Assembly: GCF_003315415.1 (NCBI RefSeq)
Contig: NZ_QNSB01000001.1
Location: 372,001-436,000, forward strand
Direction of reading: 5' to 3'
DNA length: 64,000 nt
Source: Brevibacterium sanguinis
GTDB lineage: Bacteria > Actinomycetota > Actinomycetes > Actinomycetales > Brevibacteriaceae
Below are positions 53,124 through 62,211 of the stretch, piece after piece. Every line of letters begins with the position of its first letter. Position 1 is the first letter of the stretch. The position numbers were made by a program, and so were the translations under genes. A model generated the notes under the pieces. The model did not search any database. It was not told the origin of the DNA and worked only from the letters and a program-made list of their open reading frames with translations.

Positions 53124-53792
53124 TCAGTCCTCGGTCTGGAGGAACCCTTCCAGGGCCTGCCGCAGGGGAGTGTCCCCGTCGGAGATGTCGAGCGAGAGCC
53201 CAGCGGTCCGGGGCTCCTCGAGAACCATCCGGATGAACTCCGCCACGGTGGCCCGGGCCGTCGTGACACCGCGGGATGAGCCGACTCCGACCTCTCCGGT
53301 TCCCGTCGCCGGTTCGTCCGTCAGCCGACCGGGCTTGACGATCGTGTAGGCGAGACCCGAGGAGATGAGCGCCTCATCGGCCTCCCTCTTGGCCTCCCAG
53401 TAGGCGGCGAAGACCGGGTCCGTGCCCTCGGGGACAGGGTCGGTGACGCCGATGAAGGAGATCTGGACGAACCTGCGGATCCCGATCTCGAGGCAGGCGT
53501 CGATCGACTTGAGCGAGCCGCCCAGATCGATGCCGCGCTTCGCCTCGATCGTCGACCCCGGGCCCGCGCCCGCAGCGAACACGAGCGCATCGGCTCCCGC
53601 GATCGCCGCGGCGAGCTCGGCGGCATCGGCGGTCTCGACATCGCAGACACGGGCCTGCGCGCCCAGAGCTTCGATCTCCTCGACCTGTTCGGGTCGACGG
53701 ATGATCGACGTCACCTCGTGGCCGGCCGTGAGGAGCAGTTCGGTGGCTTTGAGGGCGATCTGTCCGTGCCCTCCGACAATGGCGATATGCAT
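53124..53792 (-). CDS. NAD(P)H-binding atypical SDR protein
   Basis: A 222-residue Rossmann-fold protein of the atypical SDR group (NAD(P)-binding, YtfG/HSCARG-like). The N-terminal MHIAIVGGHGQIALKATELLL has the GxxGxxG pattern, DALVFAAGAGPGS lies near 71, and YTIVKPGRLTDEP near 157. It lacks the SDR YxxxK pair in clear form, so catalytic activity is doubtful; a nucleotide-sensing or reductase role is possible. The ATG at 53792 is preferred over a GTG two codons upstream because TAGAAC lies seven bases before it. Confidence 0.85.
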   Translation of the reverse strand: MHIAIVGGHGQIALKATELLLTAGHEVTSIIRRPEQVEEIEALGAQARVCDVETADAAELAAAIAGADALVFAAGAGPGSTIEAKRGIDLGGSLKSIDACLEIGIRRFVQISFIGVTDPVPEGTDPVFAAYWEAKREADEALISSGLAYTIVKPGRLTDEPATGTGEVGVGSSRGVTTARATVAEFIRMVLEEPRTAGLSLDISDGDTPLRQALEGFLQTED

Positions 53793-53819
53793 GGTCACAG
53801 TTCTATCGCACGAGTGTCC

Positions 53820-54833
53820 TCATTTCCTGAACTCCCAGTGCCAAGCCTCTGGGAGGGATCCGTTCTGCCGGGCCCAGCCCGGATGGATCCACCCGAATGT
53901 CGGGCCGTTCTCGCGCATCCACCGATGCTCGGCGGTGCCGAAGGAGTTGATGCCGCCGCCGAGATCGACGGCCAGGGCCCAGCCATGGTTGGACCGGCCC
54001 GGGGTGGCGGCCATCCGTCCCTTGCGCCGTTTGAGGATGACCTGCGTGTCGTAGTCCCGATAGGAGTCCGTGACCGAGATCGGCGTGCCGAAGCGGGTCT
54101 CGTAGGCATGGGAGAGACGATCGAACGCCTCCTGCGCGTCGCAGCGGAGCATGTGGCCGGGCGCCGTCTTCAGGGGACACATCGCCGAAGCGGGGATCCG
54201 CCCGTTCCGGTGCCCGCCCCAGGCGCCGGCTCCCGAACTCGAGGAGCCCTCGGCGGGCTCGTCCGAGGGCTTGCGCGCCAGCGGCAGCAGCAGAGAGCTC
54301 TCCTGACCGAAGAACCGGGCGGGGTCGACGTACCGGCGGTCGCTGTCGGTCGGCCACACCCCGATGTGGAGGCACGAGTCGCTGCAATGGGCACCGGCGG
54401 CGACCTCTCCGATCGTCTCGCCGGCGGCGAACCTCTCGCCCTTGTCCAGAGTCGAGGTCGCGGGCTGGAACGAGACGACGAACCCCGATTCCGTCTCGAT
54501 GCTCACCGTCGCCGCTCCGGCCACCGCCCCGCGGAAGCGCAGTGTCCCCGCCGTCGGAGCCCGCAGGGGCTCGCCGACCACGGCGAGGACATCGATGCCA
54601 CGGTGGCCGGCGAGCCAGGTCTCCGCGGGCGGGTCGAAGGCCTCGACGATCTCCATCGCGGGGACCAGCGAGACCCACGCCGGCTCGTCCCTCGGCGCGG
54701 CGACGGCACGATCCCCCGGGACCGGGAGGACCGCCCCGGCGACGATCGTCGCGAAGAGCAGCAGCAACGCGGCGAAGGCCGCGGCGCGGAAGCGATGACG
54801 ATGGGCTCGCACGGGGGAGTCGATGGGCTGCAT
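53820..54833 (-). CDS. Two-domain peptidoglycan peptidase: M23 (LytM) plus VanY-like M15
   Basis: A 337-residue exported protein. A basic N-terminus and hydrophobic residues 16-36 (AAFAALLLLFATIVAGAVLP) form the signal peptide or anchor. Residues 65-185 are an M23 domain with GHRGIDVLA near 77; the usual HxH is CLHIG near 153, with Cys in place of the first His. Residues 200-337 are VanY-like: SDSYRDYDTQ-type segment, SNHGWALAVDLGG (zinc His and Asp) and the terminal HWEF. It would cut peptidoglycan cross-links and D-Ala termini outside the cell. The family is commonly encoded beside rpsB in actinobacteria, usually without the VanY part. Confidence 0.9.
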   Translation of the reverse strand: MQPIDSPVRAHRHRFRAAAFAALLLLFATIVAGAVLPVPGDRAVAAPRDEPAWVSLVPAMEIVEAFDPPAETWLAGHRGIDVLAVVGEPLRAPTAGTLRFRGAVAGAATVSIETESGFVVSFQPATSTLDKGERFAAGETIGEVAAGAHCSDSCLHIGVWPTDSDRRYVDPARFFGQESSLLLPLARKPSDEPAEGSSSSGAGAWGGHRNGRIPASAMCPLKTAPGHMLRCDAQEAFDRLSHAYETRFGTPISVTDSYRDYDTQVILKRRKGRMAATPGRSNHGWALAVDLGGGINSFGTAEHRWMRENGPTFGWIHPGWARQNGSLPEAWHWEFRK

Positions 54834-55177
54834 GGACCCATCGAAGTCCACGGGGCGGCTCGACGTCACGGCTCCGGAATAGCCCTGTGGAACGAGGTTC
54901 AGCGTCCACAGGCGATCCGAGGACGAGTCGCCCGGCGATCCACAGGGCGAAGCACCCGAGTCGCCGACGCGGCATTGAGCCGAGACTCGACCGCCGGACC
55001 TGCCGACACGAGGGAAGGGGAGAGGGGAGGAGATCCCGATTCCTCGGGATTCTCCACGGGGCCAGGGCCGGCCGGCCATCGGTGGAGCGAGGCCGCCCCC
55101 GACCCCGGTCGGAGCATCCACAGTGCTGCGCGCACGAGTCATCCCCTGGGACAGCGGAGCACGACCCCACGAACGTC

Positions 55178-55241
55178 GACCCGACGGGCCGGGGACCCCA
55201 ATCCGACGGGCGGAGGCCTGGACCCGACGGCCGGGGACCCC
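55178..55241. repeat. Imperfect tandem GC-rich repeat upstream of rpsB
   Basis: The 22-base run starting GACCCGACGGGCCGGGG at 55178 recurs at 55221 with one G missing, and the spacer between them carries a third, diverged ATCCGACGGGCGG copy. Confidence 0.6.
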
Positions 55242-55331
55242 GGGATCGGCCGCAGGAAGCGACGGTGTGCGACTCCGCCCGAGGGACTCGACACCTGCGG
55301 CACGACCGAGGGGCTGGGGGACCTGCGGCGA

Positions 55332-55362
55332 TTGGAAAACAATTGGTCGGGAGGGATACACT
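55332..55362 (+). promoter_or_regulatory. Candidate rpsB promoter
   Basis: TTGGAA at 55332-55337 and TACACT at 55357-55362, 19 bases apart, lie in the only AT-rich patch of the region, about 210 bases before rpsB. Confidence 0.35.
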
Positions 55363-55571
55363 GGGCTCAGCAGAAGCGTGTCTTCTGACTACGCGTATCC
55401 GAACTCTTCTCCACCCCGAGGTGCAGGCGGTCCGTTGCTGACGGCCTGTGGGGTGCGCGGACCGGATGCCAGGAATCAACCGAAACCGTCACCGTCGTCG
55501 GCCGCGTGCGAACGCTGTCGATTCACTGTGACTCAGTGCGCCGTCCAGGCGCAAGAGAAAGGAGCGTCGGC

Positions 55572-56468
55572 ATGGCCGTCGTCACCATCCGCCAGCTGCT
55601 CGACAGCGGCGTCCACTTCGGACACCAGACCCGCCGTTGGAACCCGAAGATGAAGCGCTTCATCTTCACCGAGCGCAACGGCATCTACATCATCGACCTG
55701 CAGAAGTCGCTGGGCTACATCGACACCGCGTACGAGTTCGTCAAGGAGACCGTGTCCCACGGGGGCTCGATCCTCTTCGTCGGCACCAAGAAGCAGGCTC
55801 AGGAATCGATCGCCGAGCAGGCCAAGCGCGTCGGCCAGCCCTTCGTCAACCAGCGTTGGCTCGGCGGCATGCTCACCAACTTCCAGACCATCTCGCTGCG
55901 TCTGGCTCGCCTCAAGGAGCTCGAGGAGATCGACTTCGACGACGTCGCAGGCTCGTCGCACACGAAGAAGGAACTCCTCATCCTCCGTCGCGAGAAGGAC
56001 AAGCTGGAGAAGACCCTCGGCGGCATCCGCGACATGCAGCGGACCCCGTCGGCCGTGTGGATCGTCGACACCAAGAAGGAGCACCTCGCCGTCGACGAGG
56101 CGAAGAAGCTGGGCATCCCGGTCATCGCGATCCTCGACACCAACTGCGATCCCGATGACGTCACCTACCCGATCCCGGGCAACGACGACGCCATCCGTTC
56201 GGTGTCCCTGCTCACCCGCGTGATCGCCGACGCCGTGGCCGAGGGCCTCATCGCCCGCCACTCCTCGGACGAGGGCGGCGAGAAGAACGTCTCCGCCGTC
56301 GAGCCGATGCCCGAGTGGGAGCGTGAACTGCTCGAGGGCAGCGCACCCGCCGGTGAAGAGGGCCCCGCGGGCGAAGCGGCAGAGGCTGCCGAGGCAGCGC
56401 CCGCCGACGAGGCGACGCAGGAGCCCGCAGCGGCCGGTGCCGACTCCACCGAGTCCGCACAGTCCTGA
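55572..56468 (+). CDS. rpsB: 30S ribosomal protein S2
   Basis: A 298-residue ribosomal protein: [50 protein letters not shown] and [16 protein letters not shown] are typical. The last 50 residues form an Ala/Glu-rich acidic tail, as in other actinobacterial S2 proteins. AAAGGAG lies six bases before the ATG. tsf follows after 33 bases, as in nearly all bacteria. Confidence 0.98.
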   Translation: MAVVTIRQLLDSGVHFGHQTRRWNPKMKRFIFTERNGIYIIDLQKSLGYIDTAYEFVKETVSHGGSILFVGTKKQAQESIAEQAKRVGQPFVNQRWLGGMLTNFQTISLRLARLKELEEIDFDDVAGSSHTKKELLILRREKDKLEKTLGGIRDMQRTPSAVWIVDTKKEHLAVDEAKKLGIPVIAILDTNCDPDDVTYPIPGNDDAIRSVSLLTRVIADAVAEGLIARHSSDEGGEKNVSAVEPMPEWERELLEGSAPAGEEGPAGEAAEAAEAAPADEATQEPAAAGADSTESAQS

Positions 56469-56501
56469 TTTCCTTCAACTCCACCACCAATAGGAGAAAG
56501 C

Positions 56502-57329
56502 ATGGCAAACTACACTGCCGCTGACATCAAGGCATTGCGCGAGAAGACCGGCGCCGGAATGATGGACGTCAAGAAGGCCCTCGACGAGGCCGACGGCGAC
56601 CAGGCGAAGGCCGTCGAGATCCTCCGCGTCAAGGGTCTCAAGGGCGCCACCAAGCGTGAGGGACGCTCCACCACCGACGGCCTCGTGGCCACCCACGTCG
56701 ACGGTGGAGTCGGAACGATGATCGAGCTCAACTCCGAGACCGACTTCGTCGCCAAGTCCGACCGCTTCATCGCCCTCGCCGATGAGGTCCTCAACCTGGC
56801 AGTGGCCAACAAGGCCGATTCCGCCGAGGCTCTCCTCGAGTCCGAGGTCGACGGCAAGCCCGTCTCCCAGTTCGTCACCGAGAGCGGCGCCGCCCTGGGC
56901 GAGAAGGTCGCCCTGCGCCGGGTCGGACGCATCGAGGGTGGCAAGGTCGAGTCGTACCTGCACCGCACGAACAAGGACCTGCCGCCGCAGGTCGGCGTCC
57001 TGCTCGCCTACGAGGGTGACGACTCCGCCGTCGCCCACGACGTGGCCGTGCACATCGCCGCGATGAGCCCGAAGTACTTCTCGCGTGACGATGTCCCCGC
57101 CGACCTCGTCGAGAACGAGCGTCGCATCGCCGAGGACACTGCGAAGAACGAAGGCAAGCCCGAGAAGGCTCTGCCGAAGATCATCGAGGGCCGCGTCAAC
57201 GGCTTCTTCAAGGAGAACTGCCTGCTCGACCAGGGATTCGCCAAGGATCCCAAGCAGTCCGTGGGCAAGGTCCTCGAAGCTGCCGGAGTCAAGGCGACCG
57301 GCTTCCTGCGCTTCCGCGTCGGAGCCTGA
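56502..57329 (+). CDS. tsf: Elongation factor Ts
   Basis: A 275-residue guanine-nucleotide exchange factor for EF-Tu. KALREKTGAGMMDVKKALDEADGD, the TDFVAKSDRF core and YLHRTNKDLPPQVGVLL match the family. AGGAG lies five bases before the ATG. The gene ends in two successive hairpin terminators before pyrH. Confidence 0.98.
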   Translation: MANYTAADIKALREKTGAGMMDVKKALDEADGDQAKAVEILRVKGLKGATKREGRSTTDGLVATHVDGGVGTMIELNSETDFVAKSDRFIALADEVLNLAVANKADSAEALLESEVDGKPVSQFVTESGAALGEKVALRRVGRIEGGKVESYLHRTNKDLPPQVGVLLAYEGDDSAVAHDVAVHIAAMSPKYFSRDDVPADLVENERRIAEDTAKNEGKPEKALPKIIEGRVNGFFKENCLLDQGFAKDPKQSVGKVLEAAGVKATGFLRFRVGA

Positions 57330-57342
57330 ACCACGACCGATT

Positions 57343-57381
57343 CCTCCGCCGATGCTCACCATGCGTGGGCATCGGCGGAGG
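57343..57381 (+). terminator. First hairpin terminator after tsf
   Basis: CCTCCGCCGATGC and its exact complement form a 13-bp stem with a 13-base loop, 13 bases after the tsf stop. No T tract follows. Confidence 0.75.
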
Positions 57382-57418
57382 TCCGGAAAGAGCCTGAGAG
57401 TGATCTCATAAGCGCCTG

Positions 57419-57451
57419 ACGGGGTCGGACCATGGGGTCCGGCCCCGTTTT
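57419..57451 (+). terminator. Second hairpin terminator between tsf and pyrH, with T tract
   Basis: ACGGGGTCGGACC and GGTCCGGCCCCGT pair over 13 positions with one T-G pair and a 4-base loop, followed by TTT. It is the most canonical intrinsic terminator in the window. Confidence 0.8.
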
Positions 57452-57497
57452 CGCTAAACTGTCAACGACCATCGTGCCCGCACGGAAGAAGGACTCA

Positions 57498-58250
57498 ATG
57501 ACAACAAGCCCGGTTCACGAATCGTCCCACGCCAGCAGACCGGTGCGCAACCACCGTCGCCGTGTGCTCCTCAAGCTGTCCGGCGAGGTGTTCGGAGGCG
57601 GGAAGATCGGCGTGGATCCCGATGTCGTCGCGGCCGTGGCCAGAGAAGTCGCTCCCACCGTCGACGAGGTTGAGGTCAGCATCGTCGTCGGAGGCGGCAA
57701 CTTCTTCCGTGGAGCCGAGCTCTCGCAGCGGGGCATGGATCGCACCCGCGCCGACTACATGGGCATGCTCGGCACGGTGATGAACTGCCTGGCGCTGCAG
57801 GACTTCCTCGAGCAGCTGGGCGTCGACACGCGCGTCCAGACCGCGATCCCCATGTCCCAGGTCGCCGAGTCCTACATCCCCCGGCGGGCCATGCGCCACA
57901 TGGAGAAGAACCGGGTCGTCATCTTCGGCGCCGGTGCCGGGCTGCCCTACTTCTCCACCGACACCGTCGCCGCCCAGCGTGCCCTCGAGATCCATGCCGA
58001 CGAGGTGCTCATCGCCAAGAACGGCGTCGACGGCGTCTACACCGCGGATCCCAAGATCGATCCGGAGGCGAAGAAGATCAACGAGATCACCTACGAGGAG
58101 GCCCTGATCTCCGGCCTCAAGGTCGTCGACGCGACCGCGTTCTCCCTGTGCATGGACAACAAGCTGCCGATGCACGTCTTCGGCATGGAGGGCGAGGGGA
58201 ACCTGCGCAAGGCCATCGCCGGCGAGAAGATCGGCACCGTCGTCAAGTAG
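57498..58250 (+). CDS. pyrH: UMP kinase
   Basis: A 250-residue amino-acid-kinase-fold enzyme phosphorylating UMP to UDP, hexameric and allosteric. [19 protein letters not shown] near residues 20-38, [26 protein letters not shown] and [20 protein letters not shown] are conserved. AGAAGGA lies five bases before the ATG at 57498; the frame is open upstream through the terminator but is not conserved. The pyrH-frr-cdsA-rlmN order is standard. Confidence 0.97.
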   Translation: MTTSPVHESSHASRPVRNHRRRVLLKLSGEVFGGGKIGVDPDVVAAVAREVAPTVDEVEVSIVVGGGNFFRGAELSQRGMDRTRADYMGMLGTVMNCLALQDFLEQLGVDTRVQTAIPMSQVAESYIPRRAMRHMEKNRVVIFGAGAGLPYFSTDTVAAQRALEIHADEVLIAKNGVDGVYTADPKIDPEAKKINEITYEEALISGLKVVDATAFSLCMDNKLPMHVFGMEGEGNLRKAIAGEKIGTVVK

Positions 58251-58497
58251 GCCGGCCCCGAGGCGGCCCGATTCCACCGAAGCTCCGGGCCGTGGGCACC
58301 TCGTCCCACGTCCTCCGCCATCCGCGCCGCCCCGCTGTCGGCGCCGCCGGACGAGTCCGCCGCGACACGACAGCCCGGACCATGTCCCGAGGCAGTCATG
58401 CCTGCCCGGGAGGGTCCCGCGGTGCGTGCAGTGCGGCAAATGTGACCCAAGACCCATAGAATGAATCCAAAGTTCCCATCGACGGAAAGAGTGAGTC

Positions 58498-59055
58498 GTG
58501 ATTGAAGAAACGCTGGCCGAGGCCAGGGAGAAGATGGACAAGGCCGTGGAGTTCACCCAGGAGGACTTCGGGTCGATCCGCACCGGCCGGGCCAATCCCG
58601 CGCTGTTCGCGAACATCGAGATCGAGTACTACGGCGCCCCGACTCCTCTGCAGCAGCTGGCCTCGTTCCAGACCCCTGAGGCCCGGACGATCCTCGTCAC
58701 TCCCTATGACCGCGGAGCCCTCGGCGACATCGAGACCGCCCTGCGCAACTCGGACATCGGTGCGAACCCCGCCAACGACGGAAACGTCATCCGCGTCGTG
58801 CTCCCGGAACTCACCGAGGAGAGGCGCAAGGAGTACGTGAAGATCGTCAAGAGCAAGGCCGAGGACGGCAAGGTCTCCATCCGCAACATCCGCCGGCACT
58901 CGAAGGACACCCTCGAGCGCATCAAGAAGGACGGCGAGGCCGGCGAGGACGAGGTCACTCGCGCCATCGCCGAGCTCGACGAACTGACGAAGAGCAAGGT
59001 GGAGAGCATCGACAGACTGCTCGCCAAGAAGGAAGCCGAGCTGCTCGAGGTCTGA
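58498..59055 (+). CDS. frr: Ribosome recycling factor
   Basis: A 185-residue factor that with EF-G splits post-termination ribosomes. [38 protein letters not shown] and [16 protein letters not shown] are conserved. It starts GTG at 58498. The 247-base gap after pyrH holds no gene; TAGAAT at 58457-58462 may be a -10 box. Its stop overlaps the cdsA start by one base (TGATG). Confidence 0.97.
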   Translation: MIEETLAEAREKMDKAVEFTQEDFGSIRTGRANPALFANIEIEYYGAPTPLQQLASFQTPEARTILVTPYDRGALGDIETALRNSDIGANPANDGNVIRVVLPELTEERRKEYVKIVKSKAEDGKVSIRNIRRHSKDTLERIKKDGEAGEDEVTRAIAELDELTKSKVESIDRLLAKKEAELLEV

Positions 59056-60182
59056 TGATCGCGTTGACCGGGCCCGACAGTCCCTCTTCCGGTCCGGCTC
59101 CCGCTGGGGAGCCGGACGGGTCGTCGTTGCCGGAGGCCGGGCCGCAGCAGCCCGGCCTCCGGCACGTCGGCCGGGATCCCGAGGACGACCACCGGGCCTC
59201 CGACACCCCCGGATCCGCCGACGCCCCGACCTCGGGACCGACCGACGTGGTCTACCCCCGACGCCGCGACCTGCGCGCCTCGGGGAAGGAGTACGTCCCC
59301 GACGACCCGAACTCGGGCCCCGTGCCCGAGACCGCGGAGGACGCCGAGGCGGAGGCGCCGCAGAAGGACTACGGCAAGGCCGGGCGCAACCTGCCCGCGG
59401 CGATCGGCATCGGCCTCCTCCTCGGTGGAGCGGTGCTCGCCTCGCTCATCATCTTCCCGACCTCGTTCCTCTTCATCATCCTCGTCGCGATCGTCGCGGC
59501 CATGTGGGAGCTGGGCAACGCGCTGTCCCGGTCCGGTTCGCTCGTCTCCCGCGTGCCCACCGTCGTCGCAGCCGCATGCATGGTCGTGGCGACCTACTTC
59601 GGCGGACGCGAGGCCCTGTGGGTGACCTTCGTCGCCGGGGCGGGTGCGGTCATGCTGTTCACGATGGTCGAACGTCGCAAGAACGCGGTCAAGGACGTCT
59701 CCCTGTCCCTGTTCGCGCTCACCTATGTCGGCCTCATGGCCTGCTTCGTCGTCTTCCTCCTCACCGAGCCCGACGGCAACCTCTACGTCATCCTGTTCCT
59801 CGCCAGCGTCGTCGCCTCCGACACCGGCGGCTACATCTTCGGCGTCGTCTGGGGCAAGCACCCCATCGCGCCGAGCATCTCGCCGAAGAAGTCATGGGAG
59901 GGCTACCTCGGCTCGGTCGTCTTCACCACCGCCGTCGCGGTGATCCTCGCGCTCACCGTCTTCGGCGCCCCGTTCTGGACCGGATTCGTCATCGGCGTGA
60001 TCATCCCCGCCTTCGCCACCCTCGGCGACTTCAGCGAGTCGATGATCAAGCGCGACCTCGACCTCAAGGACATGGGCACTCTGCTTCCCGGCCACGGAGG
60101 GGTCATGGACCGCCTCGATTCGATCCTGCCCACCGCCCCCGTGGCACTCGTCCTCTTCTCGGTGCTGCCCGGATACCTCTAG
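59055..60182 (+). CDS. cdsA: Phosphatidate cytidylyltransferase
   Basis: A 375-residue membrane enzyme making CDP-diacylglycerol from phosphatidate and CTP. About 110 N-terminal residues are disordered and rich in Pro, Ser, Gly and Asp; from there some eight membrane helices follow. The C-terminal signature (SMIKRDLDLKDMGTLLPGHG then GGVMDRLDS near residues 330-355) identifies the family. The start is the ATG overlapping the frr stop; a shorter start is possible within the disordered arm. rlmN follows 58 bases later. Confidence 0.95.
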   Translation: MIALTGPDSPSSGPAPAGEPDGSSLPEAGPQQPGLRHVGRDPEDDHRASDTPGSADAPTSGPTDVVYPRRRDLRASGKEYVPDDPNSGPVPETAEDAEAEAPQKDYGKAGRNLPAAIGIGLLLGGAVLASLIIFPTSFLFIILVAIVAAMWELGNALSRSGSLVSRVPTVVAAACMVVATYFGGREALWVTFVAGAGAVMLFTMVERRKNAVKDVSLSLFALTYVGLMACFVVFLLTEPDGNLYVILFLASVVASDTGGYIFGVVWGKHPIAPSISPKKSWEGYLGSVVFTTAVAVILALTVFGAPFWTGFVIGVIIPAFATLGDFSESMIKRDLDLKDMGTLLPGHGGVMDRLDSILPTAPVALVLFSVLPGYL

Positions 60183-60228
60183 ACGCCGAGGTGGCCTCGC
60201 GCACAGAGCGTCGACGCCGCCTTCGTGA

Positions 60229-60234
60229 GACAAT
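60229..60234 (+). promoter_or_regulatory. Candidate -10 box GACAAT, leaderless start of rlmN
   Basis: GACAAT ends exactly six bases before the GTG at 60241. No clear Shine-Dalgarno is present, and the position supports this GTG over a downstream ATG at 60316. Confidence 0.4.
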
Positions 60235-60240
60235 GGACGG

Positions 60241-61527
60241 GTGAGTTCACCAGCAGGCAGCAGGCAAGTCAGACCCGTCGTCGAACATGCGGACGGGACG
60301 ACCTCGACGACCCCGATGCGTGACGGCCGTCCGCTCCTCAACTTCAAGTCGCCGCGGGTCAGTCAGCCGCAGCAGCACCTGGCGGACATGTCGATGGACG
60401 AACGCATCACCGCGGTCAGGGAGATGGGCCTGCCCGCGTTCCGCGCGAAGCAGCTCTCGACCCACTACTTCACGCACTACCAGACCGACGTCGAGTCGAT
60501 GACGGACCTGCCGAAGGACCTGCGCGAACCCCTGGGCGAGCGCTTCTTCCCGCACCTGCTCACCGAGGTGCGCCGGCTGACGACCGAGAACGGCGACACG
60601 ATCAAGTTCCTCTGGCGCCTGTTCGACGGAGCGCTCGTCGAATCCGTGCTCATGCGCTACCGCAACCGCGTCACCCTCTGCGTCTCCAGCCAGTGCGGCT
60701 GCGGGATGAACTGCCCGTTCTGCGCCACCGGGCAGCAGGGACTGACCCGCAACATGTCGACGGCCGAGATCGTCGAGCAGGTCATCCGCGCCAACCAGGT
60801 CATCGCGGCCGGCGAGCTGGCGCCGGCCGGCTCGGCGATCAGCGACGAGGTGGCGCTCGGCGCCGAAGCCGACGAAGAGCAGGGCGAAGCACCCGAGGGC
60901 GCCTGGTCGAGCACCTCGGCGAGCGGTCCCGAACGCGTGAGCAACATCGTCTTCATGGGCATGGGCGAACCACTGGCCAACTACAAGCGGGTGATGAACG
61001 CGGTCCGCCGCTTCGTCGAGCCGGCGCCCTCGGGACTGGGCATGTCCGCCCGCCGCATCACCGTCTCCACGGTCGGCCTCGTCCCCGGCATCAACAAGCT
61101 CGCCGCCGAGGACATCCCGGTCACCTTCGCGCTCAGCCTCCACGCGCCCGACGACGAGCTGCGCGATGAGATGATCCCGGTCAACACCCGATGGAAGGCG
61201 GACGAGGCGATCGACGCCGCCTACAACTACTACACGGTGACCGGCCGCCGCGTGAGCATCGAGTACGCGCTCATCAAGGACATGAACGACCATGCCTGGC
61301 GCGCCGATCTGCTCGCGAAGAAGCTCAACGCCCGCGGCCGCGGCTGGGTGCACGTCAACCCGATCCCGCTCAACCCCACCCCCGGGTCGGTGTGGACGGC
61401 GTCGGAGCCGGAGGTCGCGAACGAGTTCGTGCGCCGTCTCGTCGACGCCGGCATCCCGACGACCATCCGCGACACCCGCGGCTCGGACATCGACGGCGCC
61501 TGCGGCCAGCTCGCCGCGGCGGACTGA
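60241..61527 (+). CDS. rlmN: 23S rRNA (adenine(2503)-C(2))-methyltransferase
   Basis: A 428-residue radical-SAM enzyme methylating A2503 of 23S rRNA and A37 of some tRNAs. The radical-SAM CxxxCxxC is Cys154, Cys158 and Cys161 in [46 protein letters not shown] and [17 protein letters not shown] follow, and the catalytic Cys of the second pair lies near the C-terminus (DIDGACGQL). A 35-residue Ala/Glu/Ser-rich insert ([20 protein letters not shown] near residues 203-222) separates two conserved motifs. The GTG start is tentative. Confidence 0.95.
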   Translation: MSSPAGSRQVRPVVEHADGTTSTTPMRDGRPLLNFKSPRVSQPQQHLADMSMDERITAVREMGLPAFRAKQLSTHYFTHYQTDVESMTDLPKDLREPLGERFFPHLLTEVRRLTTENGDTIKFLWRLFDGALVESVLMRYRNRVTLCVSSQCGCGMNCPFCATGQQGLTRNMSTAEIVEQVIRANQVIAAGELAPAGSAISDEVALGAEADEEQGEAPEGAWSSTSASGPERVSNIVFMGMGEPLANYKRVMNAVRRFVEPAPSGLGMSARRITVSTVGLVPGINKLAAEDIPVTFALSLHAPDDELRDEMIPVNTRWKADEAIDAAYNYYTVTGRRVSIEYALIKDMNDHAWRADLLAKKLNARGRGWVHVNPIPLNPTPGSVWTASEPEVANEFVRRLVDAGIPTTIRDTRGSDIDGACGQLAAAD

Positions 61528-61650
61528 GACCACCGGCGGCGGCCGGGACGCGCGGGGCGCTCCTGCGCCGCCCGCGGTGCGCACAAATCCCGGGCCCCCT
61601 GATTATCATGGTGGAAACGACACTGACGGCGATTCGCTCTTGGAGGAATA

Positions 61651-62211
61651 ATGGCGGACACCACTTTCCCGCGAATGTCCGGGTGGAAGAACGGCTACGA
61701 CCCGAAGCAGGTCGACAGCTTCTTCAAGCGCGCACGCGAATCCTTCGAGAGGGACACCCCGCAGCCCGGTGACCTCGACTCCCGCGCCGTGAGGACGGTC
61801 GGCTTCGACCTCGTCCGCAAGGGCTACCACGTCGCCGTCGTCGACGCCGCCCTCGACCGGCTCGAGGACGCGTTCGCGAAGCAGGCCCGTGACCGGCTCA
61901 TCGCGCAGTCCGGTCAGGACGCGTGGGTCCAGGAGCTCACCCGCGTCGCCGCCTCCCTGCGCAAGCGCCTCGTGCGCGAGCACGGTCAGCGCTTCGACAA
62001 TCCCGCACCGGGAGTCATCGGCTACGACATCGCCCAGGTCGACGAGATGTGCGACAAGGTCAACGCCTACTTCACCCAGGGCGTGGCGATGAGCGTCGAC
62101 CAGGTCCGCCGGGTCCTGTTCAAGACCGCCAAGGGGAACAAGGCCTACGACGAGGACCAGGTCGACGCCTTCATCGACCGTGTCGTGGAAGTGATGGCCT
62201 CCGTTGACTGA
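61651..62211 (+). CDS. DivIVA-domain protein
   Basis: A 186-residue protein with two DivIVA-type motifs: FPRMSGWKNGYDPKQVDSFF near residues 6-25 and GVIGYDIAQVDEMCDKVNAYF near 119-139, plus AYDEDQVDAFIDRVVEVM at the end. It lacks the long coiled coil of true DivIVA/Wag31, so a polar growth role is doubtful. GGAGGAATA lies just before the ATG. The 123-base gap after rlmN holds nothing recognisable. It overlaps the next gene by eight bases. Confidence 0.85.
   Translation: MADTTFPRMSGWKNGYDPKQVDSFFKRARESFERDTPQPGDLDSRAVRTVGFDLVRKGYHVAVVDAALDRLEDAFAKQARDRLIAQSGQDAWVQELTRVAASLRKRLVREHGQRFDNPAPGVIGYDIAQVDEMCDKVNAYFTQGVAMSVDQVRRVLFKTAKGNKAYDEDQVDAFIDRVVEVMASVD

Larger units (their letters stand above)
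54834..55571. other. Gene-free region between the M23 gene and rpsB
   Basis: About 740 bases with no convincing gene; overlapping open frames are low-complexity products of high GC. It contains CCTGTGGA (54884-54891) as an inverted repeat of TCCACAGG (54905-54912 and 54939-54946), the tandem GC-rich block at 55178-55241 and a candidate rpsB promoter. The last 180 bases before rpsB would be its leader. Confidence 0.6.

Noticed and set aside
54884-55123. TCCACAG cluster as DnaA boxes of an origin
   Set aside because: The sites lack the full TTATCCACA consensus and neither dnaA nor dnaN is nearby.
53820-55361. Extension of the M23-VanY protein to a 513-residue form
   Set aside because: Residues upstream of the ATG at 54833 are low complexity and would place the signal peptide in the middle of the protein.
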